A DNA stretch of 64,000 nt, taken from NCBI RefSeq assembly GCF_017876095.1, contig NZ_JAGINM010000001.1, positions 124,001-188,000 on the forward strand. The letters are read 5' to 3'. A model generated the notes under the pieces. The model was not told the origin of the DNA, did not search any database, and worked only from the letters and a program-made list of their open reading frames with translations. Each line of letters starts with the position of its first letter. Within the stretch, counting starts at the first letter, position 1. Shown one piece after another: positions 48,446 to 60,860 of this stretch. This DNA is from Azospirillum agricola (GTDB taxonomy: Bacteria > Pseudomonadota > Alphaproteobacteria > Azospirillales > Azospirillaceae). Both the position numbers and the translations under genes were made by a program.

Positions 48446-50014
48446 ATGGGACGCATGGGACGCCGCGCCCGTCCGGTTCTCGCCAGCCTGGGGCCGGTGG
48501 CGCTCGACCGTGCCGGACCCGAGCCGCTGCACCGCCAGCTCTACCGCGCCTTGCGACAGGCGGTGGTCGATGGGCGGTTGCGGCCGGGGGAGCGGCTGCC
48601 GCCGAGCCGCGCGCTGGCGGCCGAGTGGGGGTTGTCGCGCAACACGGTGGTGACCGCCTACGACACGCTGCTGGCGGAGGGGTACGTCACCGGCAGGGTC
48701 GGGGCCGGCACCTTCGTGGCGACCGCCCTGCCGGACGTTCCGCCGGAGGGGGCGCCGCGCCGTTTCGACACGCGGCGCGGCGTCGGGCTGTCGCGGCGCG
48801 GCGCGGCGCTGGCCGAGGCGCCGTCGGTGGCGCGCGATCCGCTCGACCGGCCCTTCTCGCTGGGCACGCCCGACCTGAACGCGTTCCCCTTCGCGTTGTG
48901 GGGGCAATTGCTGGGGCGGAGCTGGCGGGTCGGCGGACGCGGCTTGGCGGCCGATCCCGATCCGCTCGGCCATCCGCCGCTGCGCGAGGCGATCGCCGGC
49001 TATCTGCGGGCGGTCCGCGCGGTTCGCTGCGACGCCGAACAGGTGGTCATCGTGTCGGGGGCGCAACAGGGGTTGGCGCTGGTGGCGCAACTGCTGCTCG
49101 ACCCCGGCGACGCGGCCTGGGTGGAGAATCCCGGCTGGCCGGGAAACCGCGCCGCGCTGCTGGGCGCGGGGGCGCGGCTGGTTCCGGTGCCGGTCGATGC
49201 GGAGGGCATCGACGTGGCCGAGGGGGTGCGGCGCGGCGACGGTGCGCGGCTGGCGCTGGTGACGCCGTCGCACCAGTTCCCGCTCGGCGTCACCATGAGC
49301 CTGGGGCGTCGGCTCCAGCTTCTGGACTGGGCGGCGGCGCGCGACGCCTGGATCGTCGAGGACGATTACGACAGCGAGTTCCGTTACGCCGGCCCGCCGC
49401 TGGCCGCCTTGCAGGGGTTGGACGGGGCCGGGCGGGTGGTCTATGTCGGCAGCTTCAGCAAGGTGATGTTCCCGGCGCTGCGGCTCGGCTATGTCGTGGT
49501 GCCCCCCGATCTGGTGGAGTCGGTGCGGGCGGCGCGGCGTCATTTCGACGGCGGCACCAGCGTGGTGCCGCAGGCGGCGCTGCACCGCTTCGTGGCCGAG
49601 GGGCATCTGGCGTCGCATCTGCGGGCGATGCGGGCGCTCTACGCGGGGAAGCGGGCGGCGCTGCTCGACGCGCTCGGCCGGGAGTTCGCGGGTTTCGGCA
49701 AGGCCGAGGCGGGGGAGGCCGGGATGCACGTCCTGCTGCGCCTGCCGGACGGCTGTTCCGACCGCGCGCTGGCGGAGCGGGCGGCGCGCGTCGGGCTGAC
49801 GGCGCCGCCGCTCTCCGGCTATGGCGTGGACGGGGCGGGCGGCAACGGGCTGGTGCTGGGCTTCGCCGCCCATGGGGTGGAGGCGCTGGAGCGCGCGGTG
49901 CGGGAACTGGCGGGGGTGGCGGGTGGCCGCCCGGATCCGATCAGAGGGCCGGCACCGTCGCCGTCGCGTCCGTCACCGCGCCGACCGCCGGCCAGGCCGG
50001 TTGGCGCAGGCTGA
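48446..50014 (+). CDS. MocR-type PLP-dependent transcriptional regulator
   Basis: The 522-residue protein fuses a GntR-type winged helix (about residues 25-95: PLHRQLYRALRQAVVDGRLRPG, LPPSRALAAEWGLSRNTV) to an aminotransferase-fold domain. PLP would be held by Lys339 in YVGSFSKVMFPALRLGY; the catalytic aspartate is in IVEDDYDSEFRY. MocR proteins usually sense PLP or an amino compound and often control a divergent gene; here that gene encodes an FMN-barrel protein of the PNPOx family. The start at 48446 follows GAAAGG. The last 25 residues (Pro/Arg-rich) overlap the convergent glycosyltransferase gene. Confidence 0.9.
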   Translation: MGRMGRRARPVLASLGPVALDRAGPEPLHRQLYRALRQAVVDGRLRPGERLPPSRALAAEWGLSRNTVVTAYDTLLAEGYVTGRVGAGTFVATALPDVPPEGAPRRFDTRRGVGLSRRGAALAEAPSVARDPLDRPFSLGTPDLNAFPFALWGQLLGRSWRVGGRGLAADPDPLGHPPLREAIAGYLRAVRAVRCDAEQVVIVSGAQQGLALVAQLLLDPGDAAWVENPGWPGNRAALLGAGARLVPVPVDAEGIDVAEGVRRGDGARLALVTPSHQFPLGVTMSLGRRLQLLDWAAARDAWIVEDDYDSEFRYAGPPLAALQGLDGAGRVVYVGSFSKVMFPALRLGYVVVPPDLVESVRAARRHFDGGTSVVPQAALHRFVAEGHLASHLRAMRALYAGKRAALLDALGREFAGFGKAEAGEAGMHVLLRLPDGCSDRALAERAARVGLTAPPLSGYGVDGAGGNGLVLGFAAHGVEALERAVRELAGVAGGRPDPIRGPAPSPSRPSPRRPPARPVGAG

Positions 50015-50888
50015 GCTGGTGCTCGCGGTCCTGCATGTCGAGCACGGCGCGGCGCACCGACGGGTCGGCGCGCATCGCGTCCTCGCCGGCCATGTGGACG
50101 ATGCCGAGCCGGCGGTTGGGCAGGTAGTATTCGACCAGCTCACGCCTGTCCGCGTCGAAGCGCCAGGGGCCGATGTAGTTGCACCATTCCGGCAGCAGCT
50201 CCACCGGCAGCCCGTCGAGGTAGATGGCGCCGGCCATGGCGAGCTGGTCGGAGGTGAACAGCCGGCCCTTGACCAGAACCCGCTTCTGCCAGCGCTGGAA
50301 CGCCGCCCAGTGCGGGGCGTCGGCCTTCAGGGCGTAGGCCCCGGCGTTGAGCGTCGGGCGGGTCGCCAGCGCGCGGCTCTCGGCGGCGCTCAGGCCGGCG
50401 CGCAGCGCGTTCTTCAGCAGGATCGAACGCACCCGCGCGAAGCGGCCGAACAGCCAGTCGAGCCGCAGTTCCGTTTCCGAGAAGCGGCCGAACTGGGCGA
50501 CGATGGCGAAGCGGTTCAGCGCGGCGCCCCGGCGCAGCATCTCCACCGCCTCCCAATCCTGCACCCAGGCGTCGGCGTCGATCCAGATGACCGTGTCGTA
50601 GCCGGGGAAGTAGGTCGGCAGATGCAGCTTGGCGAGGTTGGCCTTCAGGTGGATGCGGTTGCGCAGCCGGTGCGCCGGGATCTCCACCGGCCAGGGCGGC
50701 GTCACCACCGTCAGCCCGTCGGCCGACATCGCGGCGCGCTGCTCGTCGGTCAGCCCGGCGTCGACGATGCCGATGGGGCATTCGGCGGCCGGCTTCAGCG
50801 CGCGCAGCGAGGCGACCAGTTCGAGGATCAGCGGGCAATAGCGGGAATCGCCGCCGGTGACGATGATGAAGGAGCCGAGGGGGGCCAT
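49941..50888 (-). CDS. glycosyltransferase-like protein (GT-A fold)
   Basis: This 315-residue protein resembles small nucleotide-diphospho-sugar transferases: FIIVTGGDSRYCPLILELV at the N-terminus, IGIVDAGLTDEQ, and the metal-binding DxD-type motif IWIDADAWVQDWEAVEML in the middle. GAYALKADAPHWAAFQRWQ and FTSDQLAMAGAIY follow, as in GT8-like enzymes. The acceptor is unknown. No membrane segments. The start at 50888 (MAPLGSF) is the sensible one; the open frame runs to 51278. The 3' end overlaps the regulator gene by 74 bases. Confidence 0.72.
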   Translation of the reverse strand: MAPLGSFIIVTGGDSRYCPLILELVASLRALKPAAECPIGIVDAGLTDEQRAAMSADGLTVVTPPWPVEIPAHRLRNRIHLKANLAKLHLPTYFPGYDTVIWIDADAWVQDWEAVEMLRRGAALNRFAIVAQFGRFSETELRLDWLFGRFARVRSILLKNALRAGLSAAESRALATRPTLNAGAYALKADAPHWAAFQRWQKRVLVKGRLFTSDQLAMAGAIYLDGLPVELLPEWCNYIGPWRFDADRRELVEYYLPNRRLGIVHMAGEDAMRADPSVRRAVLDMQDREHQLSLRQPAWPAVGAVTDATATVPAL

Positions 50889-51065
50889 GATCCGCGCTGT
50901 CGCCGTCCATTCTTTCGGATAGGCGGGCAGCCTGATGGGGGGGGCGGCGCAAGTCAAGCCGCGCGCGCCCGCGCCGCCGGAAGGTCTGGCCTTTGTCCCA
51001 GCCGAAGGATAAGAAAAGCAAGGCTTTGAACGGTCAAGGACAGGCTTGGGGAGCGTCCGAGGGAC

Positions 51066-51359
51066 ATGACGTATCGGCTCGACGACGAGGCGGCGCTCTG
51101 CTCGATCGAAATCCTGTCCGAGGCGGTGGAGCGCACCTGCGTTCCCGGCGTCCTGGAGCTGCGCATGCTGCGCAACGCGCTGCGCGCGGCGGTGGCGAGC
51201 CGGACGACGGAGGCGGTGAAGACCGCCTTCGCCATGTTCGGCCGGGTCGATCCCGATTACCGCCGCCTCATCGCGCACGAGGCCCTTTCCCTGGCCGCCC
51301 GCCAGAAGGGGCGCTACGCCCCGCGCGAACGGATGGTGCGGGGCGCGCGTCTGGGCTAG
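51066..51359 (+). CDS. small hypothetical protein (97 aa)
   Basis: This is a probably helical cytoplasmic protein (LDDEAALCSIEILSEAVERT, LRMLRNALRAAVASRTTEAV, YRRLIAHEALSLAARQKGRY). GAGGGAC lies directly before the ATG at good spacing. I do not recognise a family. It lies upstream of treS with a 140-base gap and opposite to the glycosyltransferase gene. Confidence 0.65.
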   Translation: MTYRLDDEAALCSIEILSEAVERTCVPGVLELRMLRNALRAAVASRTTEAVKTAFAMFGRVDPDYRRLIAHEALSLAARQKGRYAPRERMVRGARLG

Positions 51360-51499
51360 CGACGGACTCGACCTTCGGGCCGGTTCCTGTCACGATTCTT
51401 CCGGCCGGCCGGGTGAAACCTTCACCCGTCTGGCTTGTTTGCCTACGGTGTTCCCGCAACACGTGTCTCCGCAACACGATTCGCGAAAGTGCTGGACCC

Positions 51500-54817
<3,318 letters not shown>

Positions 54818-54828
54818 GTGGGCATCAT

Positions 54829-54946
54829 GTGCCCCCACCCTAACCCTCCCCCGCTGGGCGGGGGAGGGGATGAGCGCCGCACTTTCACAAAGCTTCTGCA
54901 CAAGCCCCCTCCTCCGCCCAGCGGGGGAGGGGCGGGGTGGGGGCAC
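54829..54946. repeat. long inverted repeat between treS and glgB
   Basis: Two 42-base arms (54829-54870 and 54905-54946) are nearly perfect inverted copies around a 34-base spacer. Each arm has its own small palindrome (CCCCCGCTGGGCGGGGG). It is not coding and looks like an intergenic repeat or mini-element; it could also stabilise the mRNA end. Confidence 0.85.
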
Positions 54947-55060
54947 GAGGTTTGGCAGAGCCTCCCCCCTGGCCGATTGGCCGATGCGCCGGGCATGGTG
55001 TGACGAAGCCGGCCTCTGTATGTTCACCACGGATCACGAAGACGGGCAGGAGTTCTCCCG

Positions 55061-57316
55061 ATGGCGAGCGATATCAGCACGGACACGCGCATGACCCGCG
55101 CCACCGTTTCTCCCGATCCGGCCCTGCTGGCGGCGGCCGACGCCATCGCGCGGGCCGACCATGGCGATCCCTTCGCGGTGCTGGGCATGCAGCAGCCGGC
55201 GCCCGGCCGGCCGGTCGAGGTCCGCGCCTTCGTTCCCGGCGCCGACCGCCTGTGGGTGATCGACAGCGCCACCGGCCAGCCGGCCGGGGAGGCGGAGCGC
55301 GTCCACAACGACGGCTTCTTCGTCGCGGTGCTGGCCGAGCGGACGCAGCGCTTCCGCTACCGGCTGCGCGCCCAGTACCCGCTGGCGACCCAGGAATTCG
55401 AGGACGCCTACCGCTTCGGCAACGTGCTGGGCGAGCTGGACGTCCATCTGCTGGCCGAGGGCACCCACCTGCGCGCCTTCGAGCGGCTGGGCGCCCACCC
55501 GCGCACGCTCGATGGGGTCGAGGGCGTCGCCTTCGCGGTCTGGGCGCCGAGCGCCAAGAGCGTCAGCGTCATCGGCGACTTCAACAACTGGGACGGCCGC
55601 CGGCTGCTGATGCGGCGGCGCGTCGAGGCCGGGGTGTGGGAGATCTTCGTGCCCCACGCCACCGCCGGCCAGCGCTACAAGTTCGAGGTGCGCGGGCCCG
55701 ACGGCAACCTGCTGCCGCAGAAGGCCGACCCCTACGCCTTCCGCGCCGAGATGCGGCCGGCCACCGCGTCGGTCGTGCACGGCCTGCCGGCCTACGAATG
55801 GCGCGACGCCGAGTGGCAGGGCCGCCGCGCCGCCGCTTCCGACCGCGACGCCCCGGTGTCGATCTACGAGGTGCATCTGGGATCCTGGGCGCGGGTGCCG
55901 GAGGAGGGCGACCGCTTCCTGACCTACCAGGAGCTGGCGGAACGGCTGATCCCCTACGTCAAGAACCTGGGCTTCACCCACATCGAGCTGCTGCCGATCA
56001 CCGAGCATCCCTTCGACGGCTCCTGGGGCTACCAGCCGATCGGGATGTACGCGCCGACCAGCCGCCACGGCTCGCCGGAGGACTTCAAGGCCTTCGTCGA
56101 CGCCTGCCATCGGGCGGGGCTGGGCGTGCTGCTCGACTGGGTGCCCGGCCATTTCCCGACCGACCCGCACGGGCTGGGGCTGTTCGACGGCACGCATCTC
56201 TACGAGCACGCCGACCCGCGCCAGGGCTTCCACCAGGACTGGAACACCCTGATCTACAATTTCGGCCGGACCGAGGTGCAGAATTTCCTGCTCGGCAACG
56301 CGCTGTTCTGGCTCGACCAGTACCGGCTCGACGGGCTGCGGGTCGACGCGGTGGCCTCCATGCTCTACCTCGACTACAGCCGCAAGGAGGGGGAGTGGAT
56401 CCCCAACCAGTTCGGCGGGCGCGAGAACCTGGAATCCATCGCCTTCCTGAAGCGGATGAACGAGCTGGTCTACGGCCACCACGCCGGCGCCATGACGGTG
56501 GCGGAGGAATCGACCTCCTGGCCGATGGTGTCGAAGCCGACCTATCTCGGCGGCCTCGGCTTCGGCTACAAGTGGAACATGGGCTGGATGCACGACACCC
56601 TGTCCTACATGCAGAACGACCCGATCCACCGGCGCTACCATCACCACAAGATGACCTTCGGGCTGATCTATCAGTTCTCGGAGAATTTCGTCCTGCCGCT
56701 CAGCCACGACGAGGTGGTGCACGGCAAGGGCTCGATGATCGAGAAGATGCCGGGCGACAGCTGGCAGAAATTCGCCAACCTGCGCGCCTATTACGGCTTC
56801 ATGTTCGCCCATCCCGGCAAGAAGCTGCTGTTCATGGGCGGCGAGTTCGCCCAGTGGCGGGAATGGAGCGAGGCGCGCAGCCTCGACTGGCACCTGCTGG
56901 AGGAGCCGCAGCATCGCGGCGTCCGCGACCTGATCCGCGACCTGAACGGCCTGTACCGGGAACTGGAGCCGCTGCACAGGACCGATTGCGACGCGTCCGG
57001 GTTCGAGTGGATCGAGTCGAACGACAACGAGAACTCGGTCTTCACCTTCCTGCGCAAGGCCGGCGATCCGGACCATCTGGTGATCGCGGTGTCGAACTTC
57101 ACGCCGGTCCCGCGCGAGGGCTACCGCGTCGGCGTGCCGCTGCCCGGCCGCTATGTGGAGCGGCTGAACACCGACGCGCCGGAGTATGGCGGCAGCGGCG
57201 TCGGCAACGGCGGGGCGATCGAGGCGGAGGAAGTGCCGTGGCATGGCCGCACCCACTCGCTCAACCTGACCATCCCGCCGCTGGCGACGCTGATCCTGGA
57301 GCGGCGGGGCGGCTGA
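55061..57316 (+). CDS. glgB: 1,4-alpha-glucan branching enzyme
   Basis: GlgB makes alpha-1,6 branches in glycogen. The 751-residue protein has an N-terminal CBM48-like region ([43 protein letters not shown]), then the GH13 core: [24 protein letters not shown], nucleophile Asp in [12 protein letters not shown], acid Glu in [21 protein letters not shown] with the third aspartate, and [14 protein letters not shown] at 55061 follows AGGAG. It is in the same orientation as treS, with the long inverted repeat between. Confidence 0.96.
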   Translation: MASDISTDTRMTRATVSPDPALLAAADAIARADHGDPFAVLGMQQPAPGRPVEVRAFVPGADRLWVIDSATGQPAGEAERVHNDGFFVAVLAERTQRFRYRLRAQYPLATQEFEDAYRFGNVLGELDVHLLAEGTHLRAFERLGAHPRTLDGVEGVAFAVWAPSAKSVSVIGDFNNWDGRRLLMRRRVEAGVWEIFVPHATAGQRYKFEVRGPDGNLLPQKADPYAFRAEMRPATASVVHGLPAYEWRDAEWQGRRAAASDRDAPVSIYEVHLGSWARVPEEGDRFLTYQELAERLIPYVKNLGFTHIELLPITEHPFDGSWGYQPIGMYAPTSRHGSPEDFKAFVDACHRAGLGVLLDWVPGHFPTDPHGLGLFDGTHLYEHADPRQGFHQDWNTLIYNFGRTEVQNFLLGNALFWLDQYRLDGLRVDAVASMLYLDYSRKEGEWIPNQFGGRENLESIAFLKRMNELVYGHHAGAMTVAEESTSWPMVSKPTYLGGLGFGYKWNMGWMHDTLSYMQNDPIHRRYHHHKMTFGLIYQFSENFVLPLSHDEVVHGKGSMIEKMPGDSWQKFANLRAYYGFMFAHPGKKLLFMGGEFAQWREWSEARSLDWHLLEEPQHRGVRDLIRDLNGLYRELEPLHRTDCDASGFEWIESNDNENSVFTFLRKAGDPDHLVIAVSNFTPVPREGYRVGVPLPGRYVERLNTDAPEYGGSGVGNGGAIEAEEVPWHGRTHSLNLTIPPLATLILERRGG

Positions 57317-57325
57317 CGCCCCGCC
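57303..57325. terminator. hairpin spanning the glgB stop
   Basis: GGCGGGGC and GCCCCGCC flank the stop codon with a 7-base loop, between the convergent glgB and the unknown TPR gene. Confidence 0.55.
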
Positions 57326-57330
57326 GGCCC

Positions 57331-59712
57331 TCAGGCTGCGACCGGCAGATCGGCCAGCATCGACATCTCCGCGAGGGCAAGGCCGAGCAGGGCGATGTCG
57401 ATCAGGGCGCGGATCTGCGCCCGGCGCTGCCTGTCGCCGTGCAGGCTGTCCCAGCTTTCCAGGAAGCCGTTGCGGTCGGCGTTGCGCGACCAGAAAGGCA
57501 ACCGCTCGCGCAACTCGTCATGGATGTGGACCAGAGCGGGCAGGGCGGTCTTCGGAGCATCGTCGGCCAGCCAGTGGCGCAGATGTTCGGCGGCTTCCTC
57601 AGCACCATGGGCTTGCGAGTCGGAGTTCAGCCAGAGCCAGCCGCAAGCGGCGACCGCCTTTTGACCGGGATCGTGGAAATCCTCGAACAGATAGTCCAAC
57701 GCCTCTTCGTCCTTGTCGCGCAGGGCCAGTTCCAGCCGCAGCCCGAAATCCCCACCGGCAACCCGCCGCGCCGTGTCGGCGTCGATGGTCCTGGCGATCA
57801 CATCGGGATAGCGGGCGGCGATCAACCGCACCACCGGGTTGTTGGGCGCCCGCGCGATCGCCTCGCGCAGCATCGTCTTGGCGGTCTCTCGCAGATCAGC
57901 CCGCTTCTCCGCCGTTACGAGAAGAAGCTTTGGATCGTTCAGCGCAGGAGACAGCAGGAACTCCGCATGCAGCGCGTCACCCGAGGCGATGAACGTGGAC
58001 CAGTCGGGATCGGGTTCCGCCATAGGGGATGACGGCGAAGCGGATTGGGTGAGCTTGGGTTGGTTGTTCTGTTGTCTGGGAACGCGCTGGCCGCGTTGTT
58101 CCGCGTCCATGTGCCGGCGCAGGATGCCGGCTACGGGTGCGCGCATCCGAAGCAGATCCTCCAGGAAAGGTTGGACCTCCTTCAGCGGGCGTTTCAGGTC
58201 GAGCAGCAACAGGCCGAGATCGAGGCGGCAAACGGGATCGTCTGGAAAGCGCTTGATGGCGTCGCGGTAGAGGGCTTCGGCCTCCTTGGCGCGTCCGTTG
58301 TCGGCGAGCAGCTTGGCGAGGGCGCTGGGGGCGACCTCGTCTGTGGGGAAGCGCTTGATGGTATCGCGGTAAAGGGCTTCGGCCTCCTTGGCGCGTCCGT
58401 TGTCGGCGAGCAGCTTGGCGAGGGCATTCGGGGCCACCTCGTCTGCCGGAAAGCGCTTGATGGTGTCGCGGTAGAGGGCTTCGGCTTCCGCGACTCTCCC
58501 TTCATTTTCCATGCTCTCGGCCAGAACGTTGCGGACATGGACCTTGTCCAGCATGAACCGGCAGGCGCGCCACAGCACGGCTTCGGCGGCCTTTACCCGG
58601 CCCATCCGCCGCATCGCCTTCGACCACAGCACCCAGCTCGGTTCGTCGTTGGCGTCATGCTCCAGCACCTTCACCGCCAACCGCTCGGCCAGTGGTGGTG
58701 TCTCTGGACGGTCCTCCATCCCGAGCAGGGCGTTGCCCAGGACATTGAAGGCACGGGATAGGGTGTAGGCCGAGCCGCTGGATTGGGCGTAGCGCTCCTG
58801 CTTCGCCATGAACTGGTCGATTTTCGCCTTTGCCTTGCCCCAGGGAAGCTTGCGGATCTCGTCGATAACCGCAAAGGTGTCGTTCCGTGCCGGTTCCCGT
58901 GCCGGTCCGACCTTGGTGGGCGTATGGATGCCCAACTCCTCCCGCAACCATGCGGCGAAGGGGCGGGTGGCATGGTCGGCGAGGTTGTTTTCCAGCATTG
59001 CCGCCCAATCGCTGGACCCGCGGGGGAAAACCTCCGCGAACACGCGCCAGCGGCGCAGGAACCGAGTGTGCGCCTCCTGGGTGTTGGGCAGACGTGCCGC
59101 CCAGCGAATTATGCCTTCCGCTTCCTCCACGACCGTGGCGCCGCCATCGGGGGAGGGCAGCAGCCGCAGGCCGAGCAGGCCGATGGTCAGGTGGAAATCA
59201 GCCTCCGCCGGCGTTGGCTGGTCAGCCCCGGCGTCGCGGCACAGCCGCAGCCATAAGGACAGGAAACGCCGTGTCTCCCCCTGATTGTGCGCCAGTGCGA
59301 GGAGATAGCGGGCGCGGATGTTGCCCGGCCCCTCCTCCGACAGCCCCCGCGTCCAATCCTTGAACTCCGTGTGGCGGTCACGCAACAGAGAGCCGGTCAT
59401 GGGCAGGGACACGGAGGAGGCCAAGCCGAACGCTTCCACCAAGGCGGCGACGTAGCTGTTCCAGCCAACCTCGTCCACTGTCTCCGGTGGTTCGGCCAAG
59501 CGGTCGGTCAGCCATCCTGCCAATTCACGATCGATCAGCCGGCGATCATCATCGCTTCCCGATTCCGACAGGGCGATCCGGATGGTATCGAAGACCTCGC
59601 CCCGCTGGTATGGGCTGATGCCGTCCCACTGCCGCAGCATCCGGTTCAGCCGGTTGGCGGGGTCGGCGCGCAGCGCCTCGATCCAGGCGGCGCAGGTTGC
59701 GTAGGTTGCCAT
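57331..59712 (-). CDS. large TPR-repeat protein of unknown function
   Basis: This 793-residue protein has no signal peptide. The N-terminal 300 residues are helical and resemble no family I know (WIEALRADPANRLNRML at the start, then WTRGLSEEGPGNIRARYLLAL). The middle holds TPR units with the consensus AEALYRDTIKRFPxDEVAPxALAKLLADNG; two full copies and a partial one are nearly identical in DNA and protein (102 bases each, see 58247-58486). A Gln/Ser linker follows, then another helical region. It starts 5 bases after the upstream gene of unknown function and is very likely co-expressed. Start at 59712 (MATYATCAAW) chosen; the frame runs on to 60141 through the partner gene. Confidence 0.65.
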   Translation of the reverse strand: MATYATCAAWIEALRADPANRLNRMLRQWDGISPYQRGEVFDTIRIALSESGSDDDRRLIDRELAGWLTDRLAEPPETVDEVGWNSYVAALVEAFGLASSVSLPMTGSLLRDRHTEFKDWTRGLSEEGPGNIRARYLLALAHNQGETRRFLSLWLRLCRDAGADQPTPAEADFHLTIGLLGLRLLPSPDGGATVVEEAEGIIRWAARLPNTQEAHTRFLRRWRVFAEVFPRGSSDWAAMLENNLADHATRPFAAWLREELGIHTPTKVGPAREPARNDTFAVIDEIRKLPWGKAKAKIDQFMAKQERYAQSSGSAYTLSRAFNVLGNALLGMEDRPETPPLAERLAVKVLEHDANDEPSWVLWSKAMRRMGRVKAAEAVLWRACRFMLDKVHVRNVLAESMENEGRVAEAEALYRDTIKRFPADEVAPNALAKLLADNGRAKEAEALYRDTIKRFPTDEVAPSALAKLLADNGRAKEAEALYRDAIKRFPDDPVCRLDLGLLLLDLKRPLKEVQPFLEDLLRMRAPVAGILRRHMDAEQRGQRVPRQQNNQPKLTQSASPSSPMAEPDPDWSTFIASGDALHAEFLLSPALNDPKLLLVTAEKRADLRETAKTMLREAIARAPNNPVVRLIAARYPDVIARTIDADTARRVAGGDFGLRLELALRDKDEEALDYLFEDFHDPGQKAVAACGWLWLNSDSQAHGAEEAAEHLRHWLADDAPKTALPALVHIHDELRERLPFWSRNADRNGFLESWDSLHGDRQRRAQIRALIDIALLGLALAEMSMLADLPVAA
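58247..58486. repeat. 102-base tandem repeats encoding TPR units
   Basis: Two complete copies (58247-58348, 58349-58450) and part of a third differ at only a few bases. Each unit encodes exactly 34 residues, so copy number can change without a frameshift. Confidence 0.93.
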
Positions 59713-59717
59713 GAGAC

Positions 59718-60665
59718 TCAATCCGCCGCGAAGGCGGCGCAGCCGCTCAAGCGCCGCAGCGGTTCGAGGTGATCCTTGCGGACGGTCGCGAGCGGTGGCG
59801 TGATGGGGGTTGTCAGCACCGCCACATCCTGCACGTCGCCAAGCTCGTAGGTGATGCTGCGATGGATGATCTCGCACATCATGGTGCCCTGGCTCCGCAG
59901 GTGGACGGCTCGTCCATAATGTATCGGATTTTCCGGACTCGGCAACGGTGACGGAAGAAACCAGCCGTTCGGACGATGGTCGAGCACGGTCGGCGCGGCG
60001 AAGCGGTGTTCCTTCGCCACGCGGCCCGGCGCATCGAGCACGCGCTTGACCGGATAGCTCATCAGCGCGACCAGGCGGGGGTTCTCGGGGGTTGCGGTCA
60101 GATGCGCCAATCCCAGAAGGTCGGGCAGGACGGTTGTCCAATCCTCACGCCAGCCGGGGCGCTTGTCCAATTCCTCCTTCAGCGCGGCGAACATCGGGCG
60201 GCGCTCGATGAGGTTGGAGAGGTAATTCCTGAAAAACAGATCGAAAGCGCTGGTTCCCGCATCGAAGGACGCCTTCAATGACGCGATTTCCTTGGGCCAA
60301 CGTTCGGCACGCTTGTCGTTGGGAAGGGCGAGAAGCTTGGACGCGCACCACGTCAAATCCTCGACGCGCACGAGGATTCCAGTTTCGTCGAGCGGTGGAA
60401 GCAGGGCGTTGACGTTGGATGCGGTGAAGGAGGCCGGCTCGTCGCGCTTGGAAAAGACGTTCACGGCGTTGGTCAGATAGCTGCCGTGATGCCTGTCCAG
60501 ATCCTCCGGAGACTCGACGCCGTCGCTTCCCTTTTGGAAGGAGATCAAACGCTCGGCGGATACCCGCTCTTCCCAACGGTAATTTTCGCCCTTGGCAACC
60601 GTCTCGTCATCCCCCCGGCGCATCGTGTCCACAACGTTGTCCATGCCGGCGCGCGCGAATCTCAT
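59718..60665 (-). CDS. protein of unknown function (315 aa), partner of the TPR gene
   Basis: No family is recognised. The 315-residue protein has no signal or membrane segment. Notable segments: VEDLTWCASKLLALPNDKRAE, FDLFFRNYLSNLIERRPMFAAL, MSYPVKRVLDAPGRVAKEHR, and a beta-rich C-terminal half (GWFLPSPLPSPENPIHYGRA, CEIIHRSITYELGDVQDVAVL). It is followed after 5 bases by the TPR gene and both run opposite to the glg genes. The start is uncertain: ATG at 60665, with TTG at 60668 and ATG at 60644 as alternatives; none has a strong ribosome binding site. The last codons (AAFAAD) end just before the partner start. Confidence 0.6.
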   Translation of the reverse strand: MRFARAGMDNVVDTMRRGDDETVAKGENYRWEERVSAERLISFQKGSDGVESPEDLDRHHGSYLTNAVNVFSKRDEPASFTASNVNALLPPLDETGILVRVEDLTWCASKLLALPNDKRAERWPKEIASLKASFDAGTSAFDLFFRNYLSNLIERRPMFAALKEELDKRPGWREDWTTVLPDLLGLAHLTATPENPRLVALMSYPVKRVLDAPGRVAKEHRFAAPTVLDHRPNGWFLPSPLPSPENPIHYGRAVHLRSQGTMMCEIIHRSITYELGDVQDVAVLTTPITPPLATVRKDHLEPLRRLSGCAAFAAD

Positions 60666-60860
60666 CAACCAACCCCAGCCACCATTTCGCGCACGCAGAT
60701 GACCATGGAGGAGGGGAAGATTTCAAGAGACGATCAACCGCTGCGGGCGTTAGTCGGCCGATCCTCGGCGGCGGATCTTTCTTGACGTGCCGATCCGAGC
60801 CTTTCTAATGGGGATCAAGGGATTGCCACCCGTTCCCAGCCGCCGACCCGGACACCGCCG

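Noticed and set aside
50993..51499. N-terminal extension of the treS frame
   Set aside because: TreS family similarity starts at 51500, and the extension overlaps the small gene at 51066 in another frame.
59713..60141. N-terminal extension of the TPR protein
   Set aside because: It runs over the partner gene and is Arg/Pro-rich; the ATG at 59712 starts right after the partner stop.
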